A DNA stretch of 64,000 nucleotides from Sinotaia quadrata (GCA_028829895.1 CM054181.1:42524759-42588758); one strand, 5' to 3'. Counted from the stretch's first letter, positions 14,501 to 25,230 are shown. Numbers and translations: made by a program. Notes: generated by a model not told the origin, from the letters alone.

Positions 14501-17500
14501 TTTTTCTTTTATATAAGATTATAAAATTAAAAAAATAACCTTTCTATCTACAAAGGCTGTTAATCAATTGACGCTGTTTGTAAATATTATTTTATTTCAT
14601 TTTATTAAATTCATATAGCAGAAAATACTCTGTTCATTGAACCTCCTCTTTCATTATATCTTTTTTTTTATTACCAAGATAAAATAACTTATTTAATTTA
14701 AAGGTTTTGGATTTATTGGCTGGTACTTTATATTTTTATTTTAAAAAGTCTTTATTTTTAAGTTAAGTTAAATAAAATATTAAAACTAAATGTTATATCT
14801 CATTAATCAGTGTTATCATTACAGAAGATTTCATTCTTTTCCAATCCTTGATATTAAAATATCACACAAAAAGAACACTTAAATATTTAAATTATTCTTT
14901 TCTTTCCATAAAATGCACTGTAATTTAAGATCCAGTATAAAGTACCATTAAAAGTTAAAGAATGTAGTTAAGCAAATGTTTTGTGAGTCACAGCATTTGT
15001 TTAAATATTTAACAAAAAAGTTTAATAAGTAATTAGGAGATAGCAGTAATTTAAAGAATTGAATAGTCAAAAGTTGAAAATCATTGTTCAGTGACAAATA
15101 CCCACTTCCTTTGTACTTTTGAAGTTTGATTTTTGTCAGATGTGTCACAAGGCAATGAGCTGTTACATCACATATTTGCTGCTCATAGATTGGACACAAA
15201 CAATAAACAGTTCAGGACACCTTTCTATAGGGTGACCTCTCATTCCCAGGTCATAGACTATGTTGAGTAGTGAGTTATCAAACAACATTTAATATCTGGG
15301 AAACAGACTTTTCACATTCTCCACTAAATCAATGCTATTATGAGGTAGTCCCAGTTATTTTTAAAACTTGAATACAGTAAAGATATATTGATTATATTAA
15401 AGAGAGAATTGGTATAATAAACTTATAGGTCAAAAAAATTGTAAAGCTATATTTAATTCTTTAAAAGATATTGAATTTTTATGTGAGAATTTTCTTTTAA
15501 ACTTTGTTTCCTCCTGAGACTAATAAATTTATCAAATTAAAAAGTGATACTGGTGACATTTCATATAGGATTTGAAAAAAATTATTTGTAAATGTGTGTT
15601 TGTTTGCTGACAGACAATGAAAGGGTGCATTTCAGCACCATACTATTTAACCAAACATATTGCTAACTTCTTAATACACTTCTTCATTACTTAACATAAT
15701 AGTAGATGGAACTTTTGCCTATTTTCAAGTGGTGTTGTTTTATTGAATCTCACTTTATTGTCATTTTACATGAGGAATCATTTTGATGTTGTTATTATTA
15801 TATAATTAGTTTTCATATTTGTTGAAGTAGACTTTGTATATTTTATTTGTAATTTTTGTAAATCATCAGCTTTAATAAGATTAAGTGTCTTATTACATCT
15901 TGTTTTTAATTTCAAGCACCTATATTTTTTACATATATTATCTCAGATATATATAATCTCAGTCATTAATTTTTTTTTTCAGAACCAGATGAAATGAAGA
16001 GTATGCAGCAGTTAGCAGTATATGTGCGTCGTTGGTGGCCATCTACATATACTCTAGATGCGTTTCAAGAGATAGTACTTTCAACTCAATCTTTAGAGGA
16101 GCTTAAGCAAAAGGTGATGTATCTTGTCAAATTAATGAGGAACTTAAGCAAATGTTGATCTAACTTTTCTTTGAGACTAATGGTACCAAGTAAGTTCATT
16201 ATCATAGACAGAACTTTAAAATCTTTTCTTTCAGGGATTGAAAAAGACTGGAATATAAATAATCCAAGATTATCCCTAGATCCCAGCCTAGGAGGCAGAG
16301 ACACACTTGAATCTTTCTGTCCATATTCGTTGAAATATCTTAGATCTTTTCCAGAGGATAGATATATGCAGTCAATATGTATGGATGTGTAGGCACATAC
16401 TACAGTTCTTAATTGTGGGAACTGCCAATCCTCTGACTTTAAAATAAAATGAAAAACGAAAATATTGGGGTTGGGGTGACCTCTAGGAATGCCAGTATAT
16501 TATGTGCATTTAGACACAAATGAAAGAAGACTTTACTGATAAAACTCAATTACTAGTCCTTCTATTGGCCACAGTTTGCATCACTGCTGAATCACTGAAT
16601 AGCTTCCTTCACAGATTTGACAAGATCTTGGCATGAAGTGGCAGGAGTCGGGTAGAAAACTGATGTACAGCTCTGGTTGAGATCCAGGTTGACTGATCAT
16701 TTACTCAGAACCTCCATTTTATGCTCTAGAAACGTGTCTATCCATGCTTTTCCCCTTATCCATGCTTTTATCCTTATTCATGCCTTCCCCTGTATCTGCA
16801 CCTTCCTACTGTTTGAAAGGAGCTTCCCAAAGTATGGATAAATGTCTAGTGGCTGTCTTTATTTTCCTTTCATCAATACAATAAAAACTGTTATCAAAAG
16901 TTGTTGGCTACTTAAACTTTACCTGGTTTAGAAATATTGAAATTATTTTTTTTAATATATGCAAGCTTTGAAAGTATTATGTCTAGGCTTTATAATATTT
17001 GTTATTTATCAGTTAGACGCACTGTTATTTTAATACTGTTTCCATTCCTATAGTGTAAACAAATTAGTTATTTGTGTATTAATTTATTATTTAGTTAAAT
17101 TTATCATTCTGGAATATCTGTAATCTCAAAAGCCAGTGCTGTTGCTGTTAGTATGTTTTACAAAGTTAATAATATATCATCTGGGTAAAAATAAATATCA
17201 ACTTCAGAGATATCTATAATTTGAAAGGCTCATAGTGTTTTTGATAGATAGTAAATTTTTAAAATAAGTTATCAACTGTGTGATATTAATTTCTGAAAAA
17301 TCTCAGCTGCATTTGATATGCGTAGCAAATTTAAGATTTTATGTACTGATTTGTCATTGATGAATTTACCTATAGAAAATGAGGACAAGAATATATTTGT
17401 TACAGATATCAAGTTTAAGTGGGATACATTTGGACAATGTAGAAATTGCAAAGGTTTGTATAAAATTACTCATTACAAACTTCCAGTGTAATTTCTAGTC

Positions 17501-20500
17501 ATGCATCAAAAAAAAAAATTTTGAAACACAACAACAAAAATTATAAATGTTGGTTGGTTGGTTTTATTTCTTAAAAACAGTAATTGTTTAGGTAAATCAA
17601 TTTTTCCTGTATTATTTTATGATGTAAAAGAGGATTGTATTATTTTACTGAGGTCAAGTGGACTATATTGTGTTATTGATGCAGGATGGGGTGAATTATT
17701 TTAACTATCGGTTAGACTGTTGTTATTGATGCAGGATGGGGTGAATTATTTTAACTATTAGGTAGACTCTGTTGTGTTATTGATGCATTATAGGGTATAT
17801 TAATTTACTGGTGCAGGATGGGTTGTATTATTTTACTGATGTAGGGTGTGTTAAGTTATATAATTTTACCAATGTAGGGTGGGCTGAAATAGTTTATTGT
17901 TGTAGGGTGGATTAGCTGGGTACTTGTTTTGATTTATTTTTTTATGGGTGGGCAAAGAGAAGTGTTTAGATATGAATACAATTTTCAAATTCTGAAGAGG
18001 AACACAATTTGTGCATTTGTTAAGAAAGTTTCCATTATTTAGTGTTGTTTTTAGTAATATATTTGCAATGATATACTTGATAAGACATGGCCATTTAACA
18101 AAACATACATAACATTGTACATAGAGTTATGTTGCTTTCTGTTTTAGCATAGCATCACAGATATATACTGATAATTAGAGTTGACCCATATACTGAGATT
18201 GGTCTCCTGTTTTTCTAGGGCAAGGGTACATTCCCTTGTGAGACATCAGTTTTGGAAATGCAGTCTGACAGGGACTGGAACCCTCAGGTGACATCATTGA
18301 ATGTCTGGCCACTTTACATTTGTGATGACGGTCATGTGATTTACTATAGGTATGTCAGTATTTGTCCATCTTATCTTGACATTGGTTCATTCAACTTACA
18401 ACAATGTCACAATCCTATCATGATTTTCATTCATGTACCTCACATCACTGTCTGAATAAGATATCTTCACATTAGTTTTATATATATGTGACAGAGCAGA
18501 GCATCTTAATCAGTTTGCATCAAAAGACTGATATATTTTTTCTTGTTAAACACACCACCTTGATCAACACTTGCCATTCACAGTTTGGCTCTATAGTCAG
18601 TTGCTGGGAGTTTCCATTTGTCTCACCAAAAAATGAAGGAGCAGATATCATTAGTATATATGGATTCATTTCAAACTTATTTTTACATTTTAAAACATAT
18701 TTTACCCTTTAATTATCACCAAATTTTTCTTTTTCATAAACTTCTTGTAACCTAACTTGACCAACATTTTCCGAAACAAGCTTGGCATAGGTTTTCCCCT
18801 TAAATAGGCTTGATGAAGGTTCTTTCTTATAAATAGGCTTGGTGAAGATTTTCGCCCTTAAATATGTTTGCAAAAGATTTTTGCCCCTAAACAGGCCCAA
18901 TGAAGGTCTTTTCCCCTTAAACAAGTTAACCTAATGAAATTTGGTCACTTAATTCTCAAAAGTGTTACTTTTAGTTAAGTATCCTCTTGGCAGTCATTTG
19001 AAAGATTTCTTACAGTATCACATACATGATCACACGCATGACACTTTTGCATGTTTTTTCCTGTTTTAACTTACACTAAAAACTGTTAATTTTGGCTAGA
19101 CAGTGGTTTGACATTCAGTAGGAAAATTTCATACAGTCAACATACATGACACAATTTTGCATAGTTTTTTTTCTAACTTGCACTATAAACTGTTACTTTT
19201 ATTTAAGCAGTGGACTGATATTCAATAGTAAGATTGTATATGTGACACATGCATTTTAACTGTTTTAACTTACAGGGACAGGACTGAAGAAGCAACTGAA
19301 TTGTCAGAGGAAAAGAAAAAGGAGATCCAGCAGAAAGAAAACATAAGGTTTGATAAAATACAATATTATATATAACAGGGTTTATGAATAAAAGGAGTGA
19401 ACAGTGGGGAAACGTCATCGTAGCATACCACTATCATCTATGTCACAACTTAGCCCCTTAGTGGTTAGTCAGCACTATGAGGATCTGTTTGTTGTTTATA
19501 ACAGTGTCCAATGCATACTTTATTATGCATGCAAGGGTTATGTATATTGGCATTTTTGTATGCAAGATTGTATGTGGAGTCGAGAATGTCAGCAATACAG
19601 GAGTGCACATTGCAGACACCGCACTCACCTTTCAAAACAGTAGTAGACAAATTACTCATTTTTGATGAATATGATGAATTTTATTACTCTACGTGTTCTC
19701 TTTCATGCAGTGACTGTAATCGTTTGTTCCACAAACCATTCGGTCATAAAACTTGCTCTCTGGGGATGGAGTAATTTTTTCTAATTTATGAATGATGAAA
19801 ATAATAATAATTTTAAAAGAGTAGAGGACAGAAGTATTAAGAGTATGCAAAAGTGCTGCAATTTCCGTTATAAAATGGCTACAGCCAAAACACAAAATTA
19901 TTTCTAAAAATGTCAAACAAATGAGAGTTCTGGAGTTCTGGTTTAGTTCCTCCACAACTGAATAAAAATAATAGTTCAAATCTTAATTTTCTACCTTGCC
20001 CTATTTACTCATATTTAACCCTCTGTGCACTGAGGTTAAATCTTTGATTATTCACTGTTTTATTTTTATACCCTTCAAAAATCAAATTGGGTGTGTCTGA
20101 TGAATTGATGATACAATTGGCCGTGCAGGAATAAAACGGAAAAAAACAACTGAAGTAGGGTCGCAGTTCAAAAGTAGTCGTCATCTCTGTTTGCTTGTGC
20201 TTAGGCTTTCCCCTTCCTGACATACTTCTGGTGTCGAATGATCAGCTCTCTGCTTGATTCAAAAAGATTGACTGCCCGTCCATAGGTTGGGTCAAGCAGG
20301 TTCTTAGACTACCGCTAAATCAGTGACAAGTCGATGTGCTCTGCAGTCAGTGGAGTGTCATCATGGCATGGTATTACCCCTCCTGGTCTCTCAGTGGAAA
20401 AACAGGTTTTATACTCACTAATGTAAACTGGAATCTCAGTCTCAGAGTATCTCCTTTCACACAATTAAATTCTTCAACCTGTCTCCAGGACCCTGGGGCA

Positions 20501-22947
20501 TGACCTGTCTCCCATCGTAGGTTGCCACTTAATAGGTTCCAGAGGTTTTCTTGCCTTGTAGTATCACCTCAGGCACATAAATAAAAACTAATTACCTTGA
20601 GTGCATTTTAAGTTCATACTGCTGCTAAATTCTTAAACAGTACATGTAAGTACAAATAATGCAGTTAATAAAAGTATTTCACACAGTCGTACTTCGTTGT
20701 AGTAATTATTTTTCTGCAACTTATCTAATTATCTAATATATGTGAGGTTTAAAAAAAGTATTTTCCATGAGTCTTAAAACAAAATTCATTGGGGACAGGA
20801 GAAAGATTCTGTGTCAAATGGGTTCTGATCTTCAGTATGGCATTTACACATTTTGCATAAATTTGTCAGTTTTAACCATTTCTACTATAAATTTTAGAAA
20901 ATATATACAATAATCAAAAAAAACGTATTTGAAAATGAACAGTCATTTTATATGTGAATATTACACTGTGTGCAAATTGCTAATAATTAAGTAGTCTTTT
21001 TATTAAAATATTCCTGTGAACTCAATAGAATGAAAAATATAGACATAAAGACAAAGCATAACGATATCTAATTCTTAATTAATGAGTAGATTATTAAAAA
21101 ATAAAGACTTTTTAATGATAACATTTAATTTAATGTTATTTAATTTTCTCAGCTTTTCTTCAAATGGACACACATTCTTTTGACAAGTATGTTATGTTCT
21201 TTTCAATAGTTTCCTTCCATATTTAAAATTTTTAAAACTCACCAGTATGTAATATTTGTTAGCATGAGTATAAGATTTTTTTTTAATAATTGTAGGATTT
21301 TGTTGTACATATTACAAGTTTGATCATATTTTTACAAATATAATTTTGAAAATTCTTAAATTTTGGTATTTTGAATATTCTTAAAAATTAAAAAATTAAA
21401 AATAAACCACTGATATAGCTTGCTCATGGCAAAGACAATTTACATTCCAAATTTGAAAAGTGAAGATTGGTAAACTATTTTCTTTTATCTTTTTTATATA
21501 GTATTCTGGTGTTACAGAAGCTAAAACTAGTAAAAGACTGATATACTTGGAGTGTAGAAGGCAGACCTTTAATTCTGTATTACTAAGAAAGCTCATTGAT
21601 TATTGTGGACCAGTGGGATATGGATGGAGTATATTTTTACACACACACACACACAAATAAAATCTTTGAATATAGTTTTTAATTCTGCAGTCTTTATTTT
21701 ATTCAAAATGCATTTTTCACAAAATGACTTATTTGCTCCAATGGTCAGCAAATCAAAACCCTTTTAATTCTTCAATGTGCCAGAAATTTGATTAACTGAC
21801 TCCACAGATATACATTTAAAATATGGATAAAAGTCCTGTATGCCATCACTAGTTTATATAAATTATTTAAATTTAAAATTTACATAATTTCCCCAAAAGG
21901 GGGGGGGGGGGGCAAATGTTAGCAAACAAAATCATAACTAATTTTAAAACTTTTTTTAACAGCTATAGTTAATTTTCTTTAGCATATATTATAGATTTCA
22001 GATTGTTTATCTGTATAGTAAATAGTATGCAAATTTTTTAACAAAATTTTACATAATAGGTATTTTTATTCATTAAAAAAATTTAACAAACAGAAACTTA
22101 ACAAAATATTTTAAAACTAACAAATGATATTGCTTTCTTATAACTAAGGCAGCTTCATTTCCAAATTCGAAAAAAATGTAAGTTGTTAATGATAATTTTC
22201 ATTCTTTATGAATAATCTAGTTCAAGATTTTACAGGTTTTAATTTTTTTTAAAATTAATTTTAGATTTATTTATAAATTGATATCCATCTTATTATATTT
22301 GTCAGAATTTTATTATTTCCCCTGCCCCATATTGAGTTCATTGTGAATTACTTTTATATTACTATACACAGTTTTAGGTCTGGAATTTAACAAATATTTT
22401 GTCTGGAAAATCATTTTAAACTTGAAACCTTATAAACAAAAAGTAGTTCCTTTGGGTGTAAAAATAGTACTTTGGGTGTTGATGAACAGAAAGAGTTCTG
22501 TGGAGTATCTTAGAGATGAATAGAAAATAGGTACTTGGAGAGTCTAGAAATGAATAGAAAATGTGCTTTAGAATGTCTAAAGATGGATAGAAAACTGTGT
22601 CTTAGAATGTGTAGAGATGAACAGATAGTAGTTCCTTGGAGTGTCTAGAGATGAATAGAAAACAGTGCCTTAGAATGTCTAGAGATGAACAGAAAGTAAT
22701 TCCTTGCAGTGTCTAGAGATGAACAGAAATAGTTCATTTGGAGAGTTAAGAGATGAGCACAAAGCAGCTTTAATGAATGCTTGCCATTCTAGGTACCATT
22801 ATTTTATTGGATTTTTTCTTAAATTGCAGGATTTCCCGCTACAATCAGCGTCTCACCTACTCACCTAGGAAAGAAAGAGCATTAAAAATCTACACAGACC
22901 ACAATCCCCCTCCTTCTCAAAGCAAAGGATCTCCTGACCTTGACTGA
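2436..22947 (+). CDS. USP47: USP47, C-terminal 964 residues (5' part outside window)
   Basis: Seventeen exons join into one open frame of 965 codons including the stop: 2436-2548, 2825-2929, 3141-3345, 6127-6242, 6379-6498, 6643-6766, 6991-8115, 8934-9025, 9598-9678, 11064-11144, 13042-13157, 13754-13872, 15983-16113, 17406-17453, 18219-18349, 19276-19347, 22830-22947. Every junction is GT-AG and every phase matches, which is strong internal support. The protein aligns colinearly with the C-terminal two thirds of animal USP47; diagnostic stretches are [43 protein letters not shown] and [17 protein letters not shown]47 is a cysteine protease that removes ubiquitin from substrates; in vertebrates it stabilises DNA polymerase beta and binds the SCF subunit beta-TrCP. 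The Cys/His catalytic domain is not in the window, so the gene must start further left. The visible part is several ubiquitin-like-fold segments around one long low-complexity exon. No frameshift or internal stop is seen, so the gene looks functional. Confidence 0.97.
2660..2833 (+). repeat. Tandem copies of the USP47 exon-2825 acceptor junction
   Basis: Four copies of TTTATTTTTCCT followed by an acceptor-like end and ATCAAAG or ATCAAGG. The ends are GCAC at 2703, CCAG at 2724, TTAG at 2775 and the real GTAG at 2824. The last three are spaced 51 and 49 bases. The two intermediate copies also repeat CATTTGTTAACTTT after the exon-like bases. Confidence 0.85.
2825..2929 (+). CDS. USP47: USP47 exon, residues 38-72
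   Basis: Thirty-five codons starting [11 protein letters not shown] and containing the family motif [12 protein letters not shown], the start of a ubiquitin-like fold. The acceptor is CCTGTAG|ATCAAAG. The upstream intron carries further copies of this junction (see the 2660-2833 repeat). Confidence 0.96.
3141..3345 (+). CDS. USP47: USP47 exon, residues 73-140
   Basis: Begins [20 protein letters not shown] and runs through [20 protein letters not shown] to the PYKPG turn. This is the best conserved segment of the family in the window. Ends in phase 1 at GGAG|GTAAAA. Confidence 0.97.
5925..6150 (+). repeat. Tandem copies of the USP47 exon-6127 acceptor junction
   Basis: Irregular units of 35-47 bases repeat the exon start GTGACAGTAAAGGTATTTG in diverged form. 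AG-ended boundaries fall at 5929, 5966, 6013, 6053 and 6088 before the real one at 6126. Shared words are GGTATTTGTGG, GATATTTATG and ACAGTGAAAATATTTGC. Confidence 0.8.
6127..6242 (+). CDS. USP47: USP47 exon, residues 141-179
   Basis: Encodes [13 protein letters not shown] and [20 protein letters not shown], the start of the second ubiquitin-like segment. The acceptor TTTTTTTAG|GTGTGAC is preceded by about five tandem look-alikes of the junction (5925-6126). Confidence 0.96.
6379..6498 (+). CDS. USP47: USP47 exon, residues 180-219
   Basis: Forty codons in phase 0/0, including [15 protein letters not shown] and [13 protein letters not shown], both typical of the USP47 ubiquitin-like module. 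Confidence 0.97.
6643..6766 (+). CDS. USP47: USP47 exon, residues 220-260
   Basis: Begins [11 protein letters not shown] and includes [16 protein letters not shown], matching the family's LWKLLDRHANTIRL region. Ends in phase 1 at CCTG|GTTAGT. Confidence 0.96.
6991..8115 (+). CDS. USP47: USP47 large low-complexity exon, residues 261-635
   Basis: A 1125-bp exon, far longer than its neighbours. Only the first residues ([16 protein letters not shown]) and the last ([12 protein letters not shown]) look structured. Between them is a disordered Ser/Gly/Asp/Glu-rich stretch with a pure run of 14 prolines at 7866-7907 (CCT/CCA/CCG codons). The vertebrate protein also has a disordered, poorly conserved insert at this place. 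The acceptor is GCTTATAG|ATGTGG and the donor is ACAAA|GTAAGT. Confidence 0.95.
8934..9025 (+). CDS. USP47: USP47 exon, residues 636-666
   Basis: Encodes [20 protein letters not shown], the start of the next ubiquitin-like segment; the family has VDKRITLAAFKQHLEP here. The donor is AAG|GTTTCA, a weaker consensus. Confidence 0.96.
9598..9678 (+). CDS. USP47: USP47 exon, residues 667-693
   Basis: Twenty-seven codons, [20 protein letters not shown] and following, almost identical to the family consensus. Acceptor TTTGCAG, donor AAG|GTATTA. Confidence 0.97.
9820..9990. repeat. About 61-bp array, three copies
   Basis: TCTACAGT-AA-AAATGAAT followed by GAGGATTAAA and GTGTTTAACT, three times in the USP47 intron after the exon at 9678. 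Confidence 0.8.
10003..10175 (+). repeat. Interspersed repeat family R2, copy 1
   Basis: Shares GTACCAGACCA, CACATCAAATT, AAATTTCAAT-TACC, TTAAAATAAAAATTGG and TACTAACA-TTA in order with 30615-30780. It sits immediately before a T-rich tandem array. Confidence 0.75.
10190..10615. repeat. About 38-40-bp T-rich array, about 11 copies
   Basis: Units resemble CTTGTTTCTATCAGAGAACA followed by GTGGCCCTTTT. Overlapping open frames in all phases here are by-products of the array. Confidence 0.88.
10625..10935. repeat. About 58-60-bp array, five copies
   Basis: Units contain GATAAATGGGTGAAGCTAAA, then TAACTTTGTTACCA and TTACCTTA. It lies between the T-rich array and the USP47 exon at 11064. Confidence 0.88.
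11064..11144 (+). CDS. USP47: USP47 exon, residues 694-720
   Basis: Twenty-seven codons, [20 protein letters not shown] and following. The motif GRAL-(K/R)-x-GE-(Y/H)-RVKVYQL is diagnostic. Acceptor GTTTACAG, donor GAG|GTGAGG. Confidence 0.97.
11281..11960 (+). repeat. Interspersed repeat family R1, copy 2
   Basis: Matches 1-700 over its whole length in the same order and orientation. Divergence is considerable but landmarks such as TATGTATGAGGAACT are exact. A third partial copy starts at about 12000 (GGAATATATGTTGTAATTTG). Confidence 0.7.
12000..12190 (+). repeat. Interspersed repeat family R1, partial copy 3
   Basis: Only the left end is present (GGAATATATGTTG, AAAGCAATAAT, TTTAGAATATCT), directly behind copy 2. 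This looks like a tandem or nested partial insertion. Confidence 0.55.
12650..12965. other. GC-richer island in USP47 intron, possibly an old transposon piece
   Basis: GGAACAAAGGGCCTCGACAA and GGCCTGCACGGCTGGGCAGA stand out from the A/T-rich surroundings. A 72-codon frame is present but has no recognised match. It sits about 80 bases upstream of the exon at 13042. Confidence 0.35.
13042..13157 (+). CDS. USP47: USP47 exon, residues 721-758
   Basis: Encodes [20 protein letters not shown] and [15 protein letters not shown], matching the family's [20 protein letters not shown] region. Ends in phase 2 at AAAG|GTGGAG. Confidence 0.96.
13754..13872 (+). CDS. USP47: USP47 exon, residues 759-798
   Basis: Encodes [15 protein letters not shown] and [12 protein letters not shown]; the family motif is RLRKKTWKNPGTV with [11 protein letters not shown]. 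The donor is GACA|GTAAGT. Confidence 0.97.
15983..16113 (+). CDS. USP47: USP47 exon, residues 799-842
   Basis: Encodes [20 protein letters not shown] and [20 protein letters not shown]. The MKSM-x-QLAV-x(3)-RRW pattern is that of USP47. A T-rich polypyrimidine tract precedes the CAG acceptor. Confidence 0.97.
17406..17453 (+). CDS. USP47: USP47 micro-exon, residues 843-858
   Basis: A 48-bp exon ([16 protein letters not shown]) between GTTACAG and GTTTGT. It fills the exact gap in the family alignment between ELREKL and GRGTFPCD. Skipping it would keep the frame, so exon skipping is possible. Confidence 0.95.
17640..17920. repeat. About 50-60-bp array in USP47 intron
   Basis: Units carry TTATTGATGCAGGATGGGGT, then GAATTATTTTAACTAT; two are nearly identical (17675-17760). 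Confidence 0.8.
18219..18349 (+). CDS. USP47: USP47 exon, residues 859-901
   Basis: Encodes [14 protein letters not shown], then [20 protein letters not shown] and HVIYYR. It is among the most conserved exons. Ends in phase 2 at ATAG|GTATGT. Confidence 0.97.
18770..18925. repeat. About 31-bp array in USP47 intron
   Basis: About five units of the type CCCCTTAAATAGGCTTGATG followed by AAGGTTTT. It lies directly upstream of the 18960-19275 array. Confidence 0.75.
18960..19275 (+). repeat. About 100-bp array ending at the USP47 exon-19276 acceptor
   Basis: Three units of about 92-107 bp end CTGTTTTAACTTACAC (19076), TTTCTAACTTGCAC (19183) and the true CTGTTTTAACTTACAG (19275). Each unit also contains CATACATGA-CACA and a TTTTGCAT or GCATTTT word. 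Both decoys end AC instead of AG. Confidence 0.8.
19276..19347 (+). CDS. USP47: USP47 exon, residues 902-925
   Basis: Encodes [20 protein letters not shown], a charged helix following the ubiquitin-like segments, as in the family (RDKTEELMELTDEQ). The intron before it is an array of about 100-bp units ending at this acceptor. Confidence 0.95.
20000..20570. other. GC-richer unexplained island in USP47 intron
   Basis: Base composition differs clearly from the flanking intron. The minus strand has short protein-like frames ([28 protein letters not shown]) interrupted by stops, as expected of a decayed retroelement, but no diagnostic motif is visible. Confidence 0.35.
21655..22170 (-). repeat. 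Interspersed repeat family R1, inverted copy
   Basis: Read on the minus strand it shows AATAAAGACTGCAGAATT, CATTTTGTGAAAAATGCATT and ATGTAAATTTTAAATTT, colinear with 250-500 and 11580-11830. A run of 14 G at 21899-21912 (a C run on the minus strand) occupies the position of GACCCC in copy 1. Confidence 0.5.
22440..22765. repeat. About 40-45-bp array before the last USP47 exon
   Basis: About seven units of the type GTCTAGAGATGAACAGAAAG with TTCCTTGGAGT or GTGCCTTAGAAT. It ends about 65 bases before the acceptor. Confidence 0.82.
22830..22947 (+). CDS. USP47: USP47 terminal coding exon, residues 926-964 and stop
   Basis: Encodes [20 protein letters not shown] and ends KGSPDLD followed by TGA at 22945-22947. 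The TYSPRKEKALKIY motif marks the normal C terminus of USP47, so the gene ends here. Confidence 0.97.
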
Positions 22948-25230
22948 ACAACCTTTCTACCGTAGAGAACTGCATTGTACCGTTCTGGACATCTAATGGA
23001 TGCAAGTGTTCTACAGAAATATATCCACTGTTAACAGATTGCAGGTGTTTCCTTCAACAAAAGAAAAGAAAATGAAAAGCAGCATTGGTTCTGCATCAGA
23101 GTCTTTGTTGGAATTGGCACAACCTTACATCTTGGACATTCTCTGGGTATCTTGGTTTCCCATTACTACTTTACTTTCCTTGGAAAGGTGTAATATTCTA
23201 ACCTTCACAAACATTAACTCTTTTAAAGATTGCTTTAAGCAATCTCATGGAGATACTTAAACCACTTTGAAAATACATTTAGTAAAATTTATAAAACTGT
23301 GCACTTAAAAGTACAATTCAAAACTTCTTTTTTCTTCAAAAAGAACAAGAGGTTCATGTCAGCATGAACATTTAAAAATGAATATTACTAGCATTTTGCT
23401 AGAACTGTAAGTGTTCTAGATGTTGAGGTACCTGTACTTATAAGCCATCACCTCAGCTGCATAAAGTGCATGGACTGTTACTGCTGTTAAAAATATTAAC
23501 AAACTGATCAGCTTGTTCTGTGAATGTTTGATGATTTGCAAAAAAAGGAAAAGTTCAGAAAGTATAACAGCTTGACATTGTTAGATTCTCACCACACTCT
23601 CTCAAGGCATTGCTCGTTGACATCTGTCTTAGAAGAACCATTTCTGTCACTTAAGATGTGTCACCTGTCTGTCTGTTAAACTGGTTATTAAATAATTCTG
23701 GTTCTCACCGAGAGACCATTCTGTTTACACTTATGAGTCCAGGTGAATAGAATGAAAAGACAGACAGTTTTATGTGACTCTGTAATTCAAGCAAGAACAA
23801 AGAAAACTTTTGCTTCTTTTATGAATGCTAAGGCTTGTACATAAGAAAAGTTAGTTGCTCGGAGCTTTGTTAAGGCGTGACAGTGTTCAGTTTTAATTAG
23901 GAAAAACAGATGTTTTGATATGGAGACAGCATATTTATGTATTCTGATTTTATATTCAAGCAAAACAAAAAAACAAACTAAAGTCCTGTGCTTGGAGAAA
24001 AACATTTATTTTGTTGACATGGTAAAATGAACACTTCATATGGTTACACTTTGTTGAAACTGCACTGTGTTATGAACTGAATAGTATTGCATCATGAGGT
24101 TTTCCTCAGAATATCTCATATATGGAAATGTTGAATATATGATTTGTGGAAAATACCTCTCAACAAGCTCTTGTCAGTGATAAACAGTCTATACATATAT
24201 TTCTTACTTTTCATTAATAAATTCAAAACACATACTCAACATAATGGAAATGCTCTTATTCTGATTCTAAATCAGCCTGAAAGTGTACACCATTTATTTA
24301 AATGCAGTCACTTTAAGTTGATATATGACCTAGATTAACACCACAAACTTGTTTGCTTGTAGATTTCTAGATCTATGCTCTATTGAGCTATGTCATAGTC
24401 ATTGTTTGGAAGAGACCAAGAGAGGGCCAAGTGGAAATCTAGATATGTAATATTGAGCAATGTTGTGGTAATTGTTTGGAAAAGACCAAGAGATTGCCAA
24501 GTAGAATTTTAAATACAGACCAAGTGGAATTCTATCTATGTTCTGTTGAGATATGCCATAGTAATTGGAACAAAGAGAAGATCAAGCTGAAATCTAGTTA
24601 CACTGACATTTGTTATTTTTGCAAGGAAAAACACATTGGAATGAACAGTGGATCCAGAGGACTGGATTTATTTACGTCCATCTCAGATAATTGCAAAACT
24701 AGAAGGCATTATATTTGGGGCTAGACATGAAGTGAAGTAGATTGCATATTTTTAGAAGCAGTGAAACTTGTATAATGCCAGTACCTACAGCTAGATTGAT
24801 ACTCATTATTTAGATCCTTATTTGCACAGAGAAACAGACCGGAAAAACTTGTCCATACATTTATCATTGCCTACAAGAGTTGTAGTGATATTCTCACTGA
24901 ATTAAAGATTAAACTATGTGAGTGAATCTATGAGTAAGCATTGACAACAAACTCAGGCATGTTCTTTTGATGATATAGAACATGAATAAATTAAAAATAA
25001 AAGTCACTTGTAAATTAAAAATAAATGCAGTTTAGTTTGTATTCCAATTTGTCTATTTCCTCAAGATACTTGTATATTTTTTGTACATAAACAAGTGCCA
25101 CAATTACACTTAAATTAAGCTGTGCTTTTACCTAAATTAGTTGGCTTCTGTGCTTGTGTGGTACAATCCGTGTGCAGAGCAGTTTTGAAATCAGATGTAA
25201 TAAACTTCAAGTCACTTGTTTGTATCCTTC
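22948..25230 (+). other. USP47: USP47 3' UTR
   Basis: The sequence after the stop has a less skewed, less repetitive texture than the introns. It contains a poly(A) signal AATAAA at 25199-25204 followed by a T/GT-rich downstream element (about 25210-25250), and a second AATAAA at 25268-25273. Within it, 24365-24560 holds a diverged duplication of about 110 bp with the shared words GAGACCAAGAG and TTGAG-A-TGT. The exact cleavage site is inferred. Confidence 0.65.
25199..25204 (+). terminator. Likely USP47 polyadenylation signal
   Basis: AATAAA with a T- and GT-rich stretch about 20-45 bases downstream (CTTGTTTGTATCC, then GAGTGTTGTG). The alternative AATAAA at 25268 has an A/T-rich downstream region and is a poorer fit. 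Confidence 0.5.
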
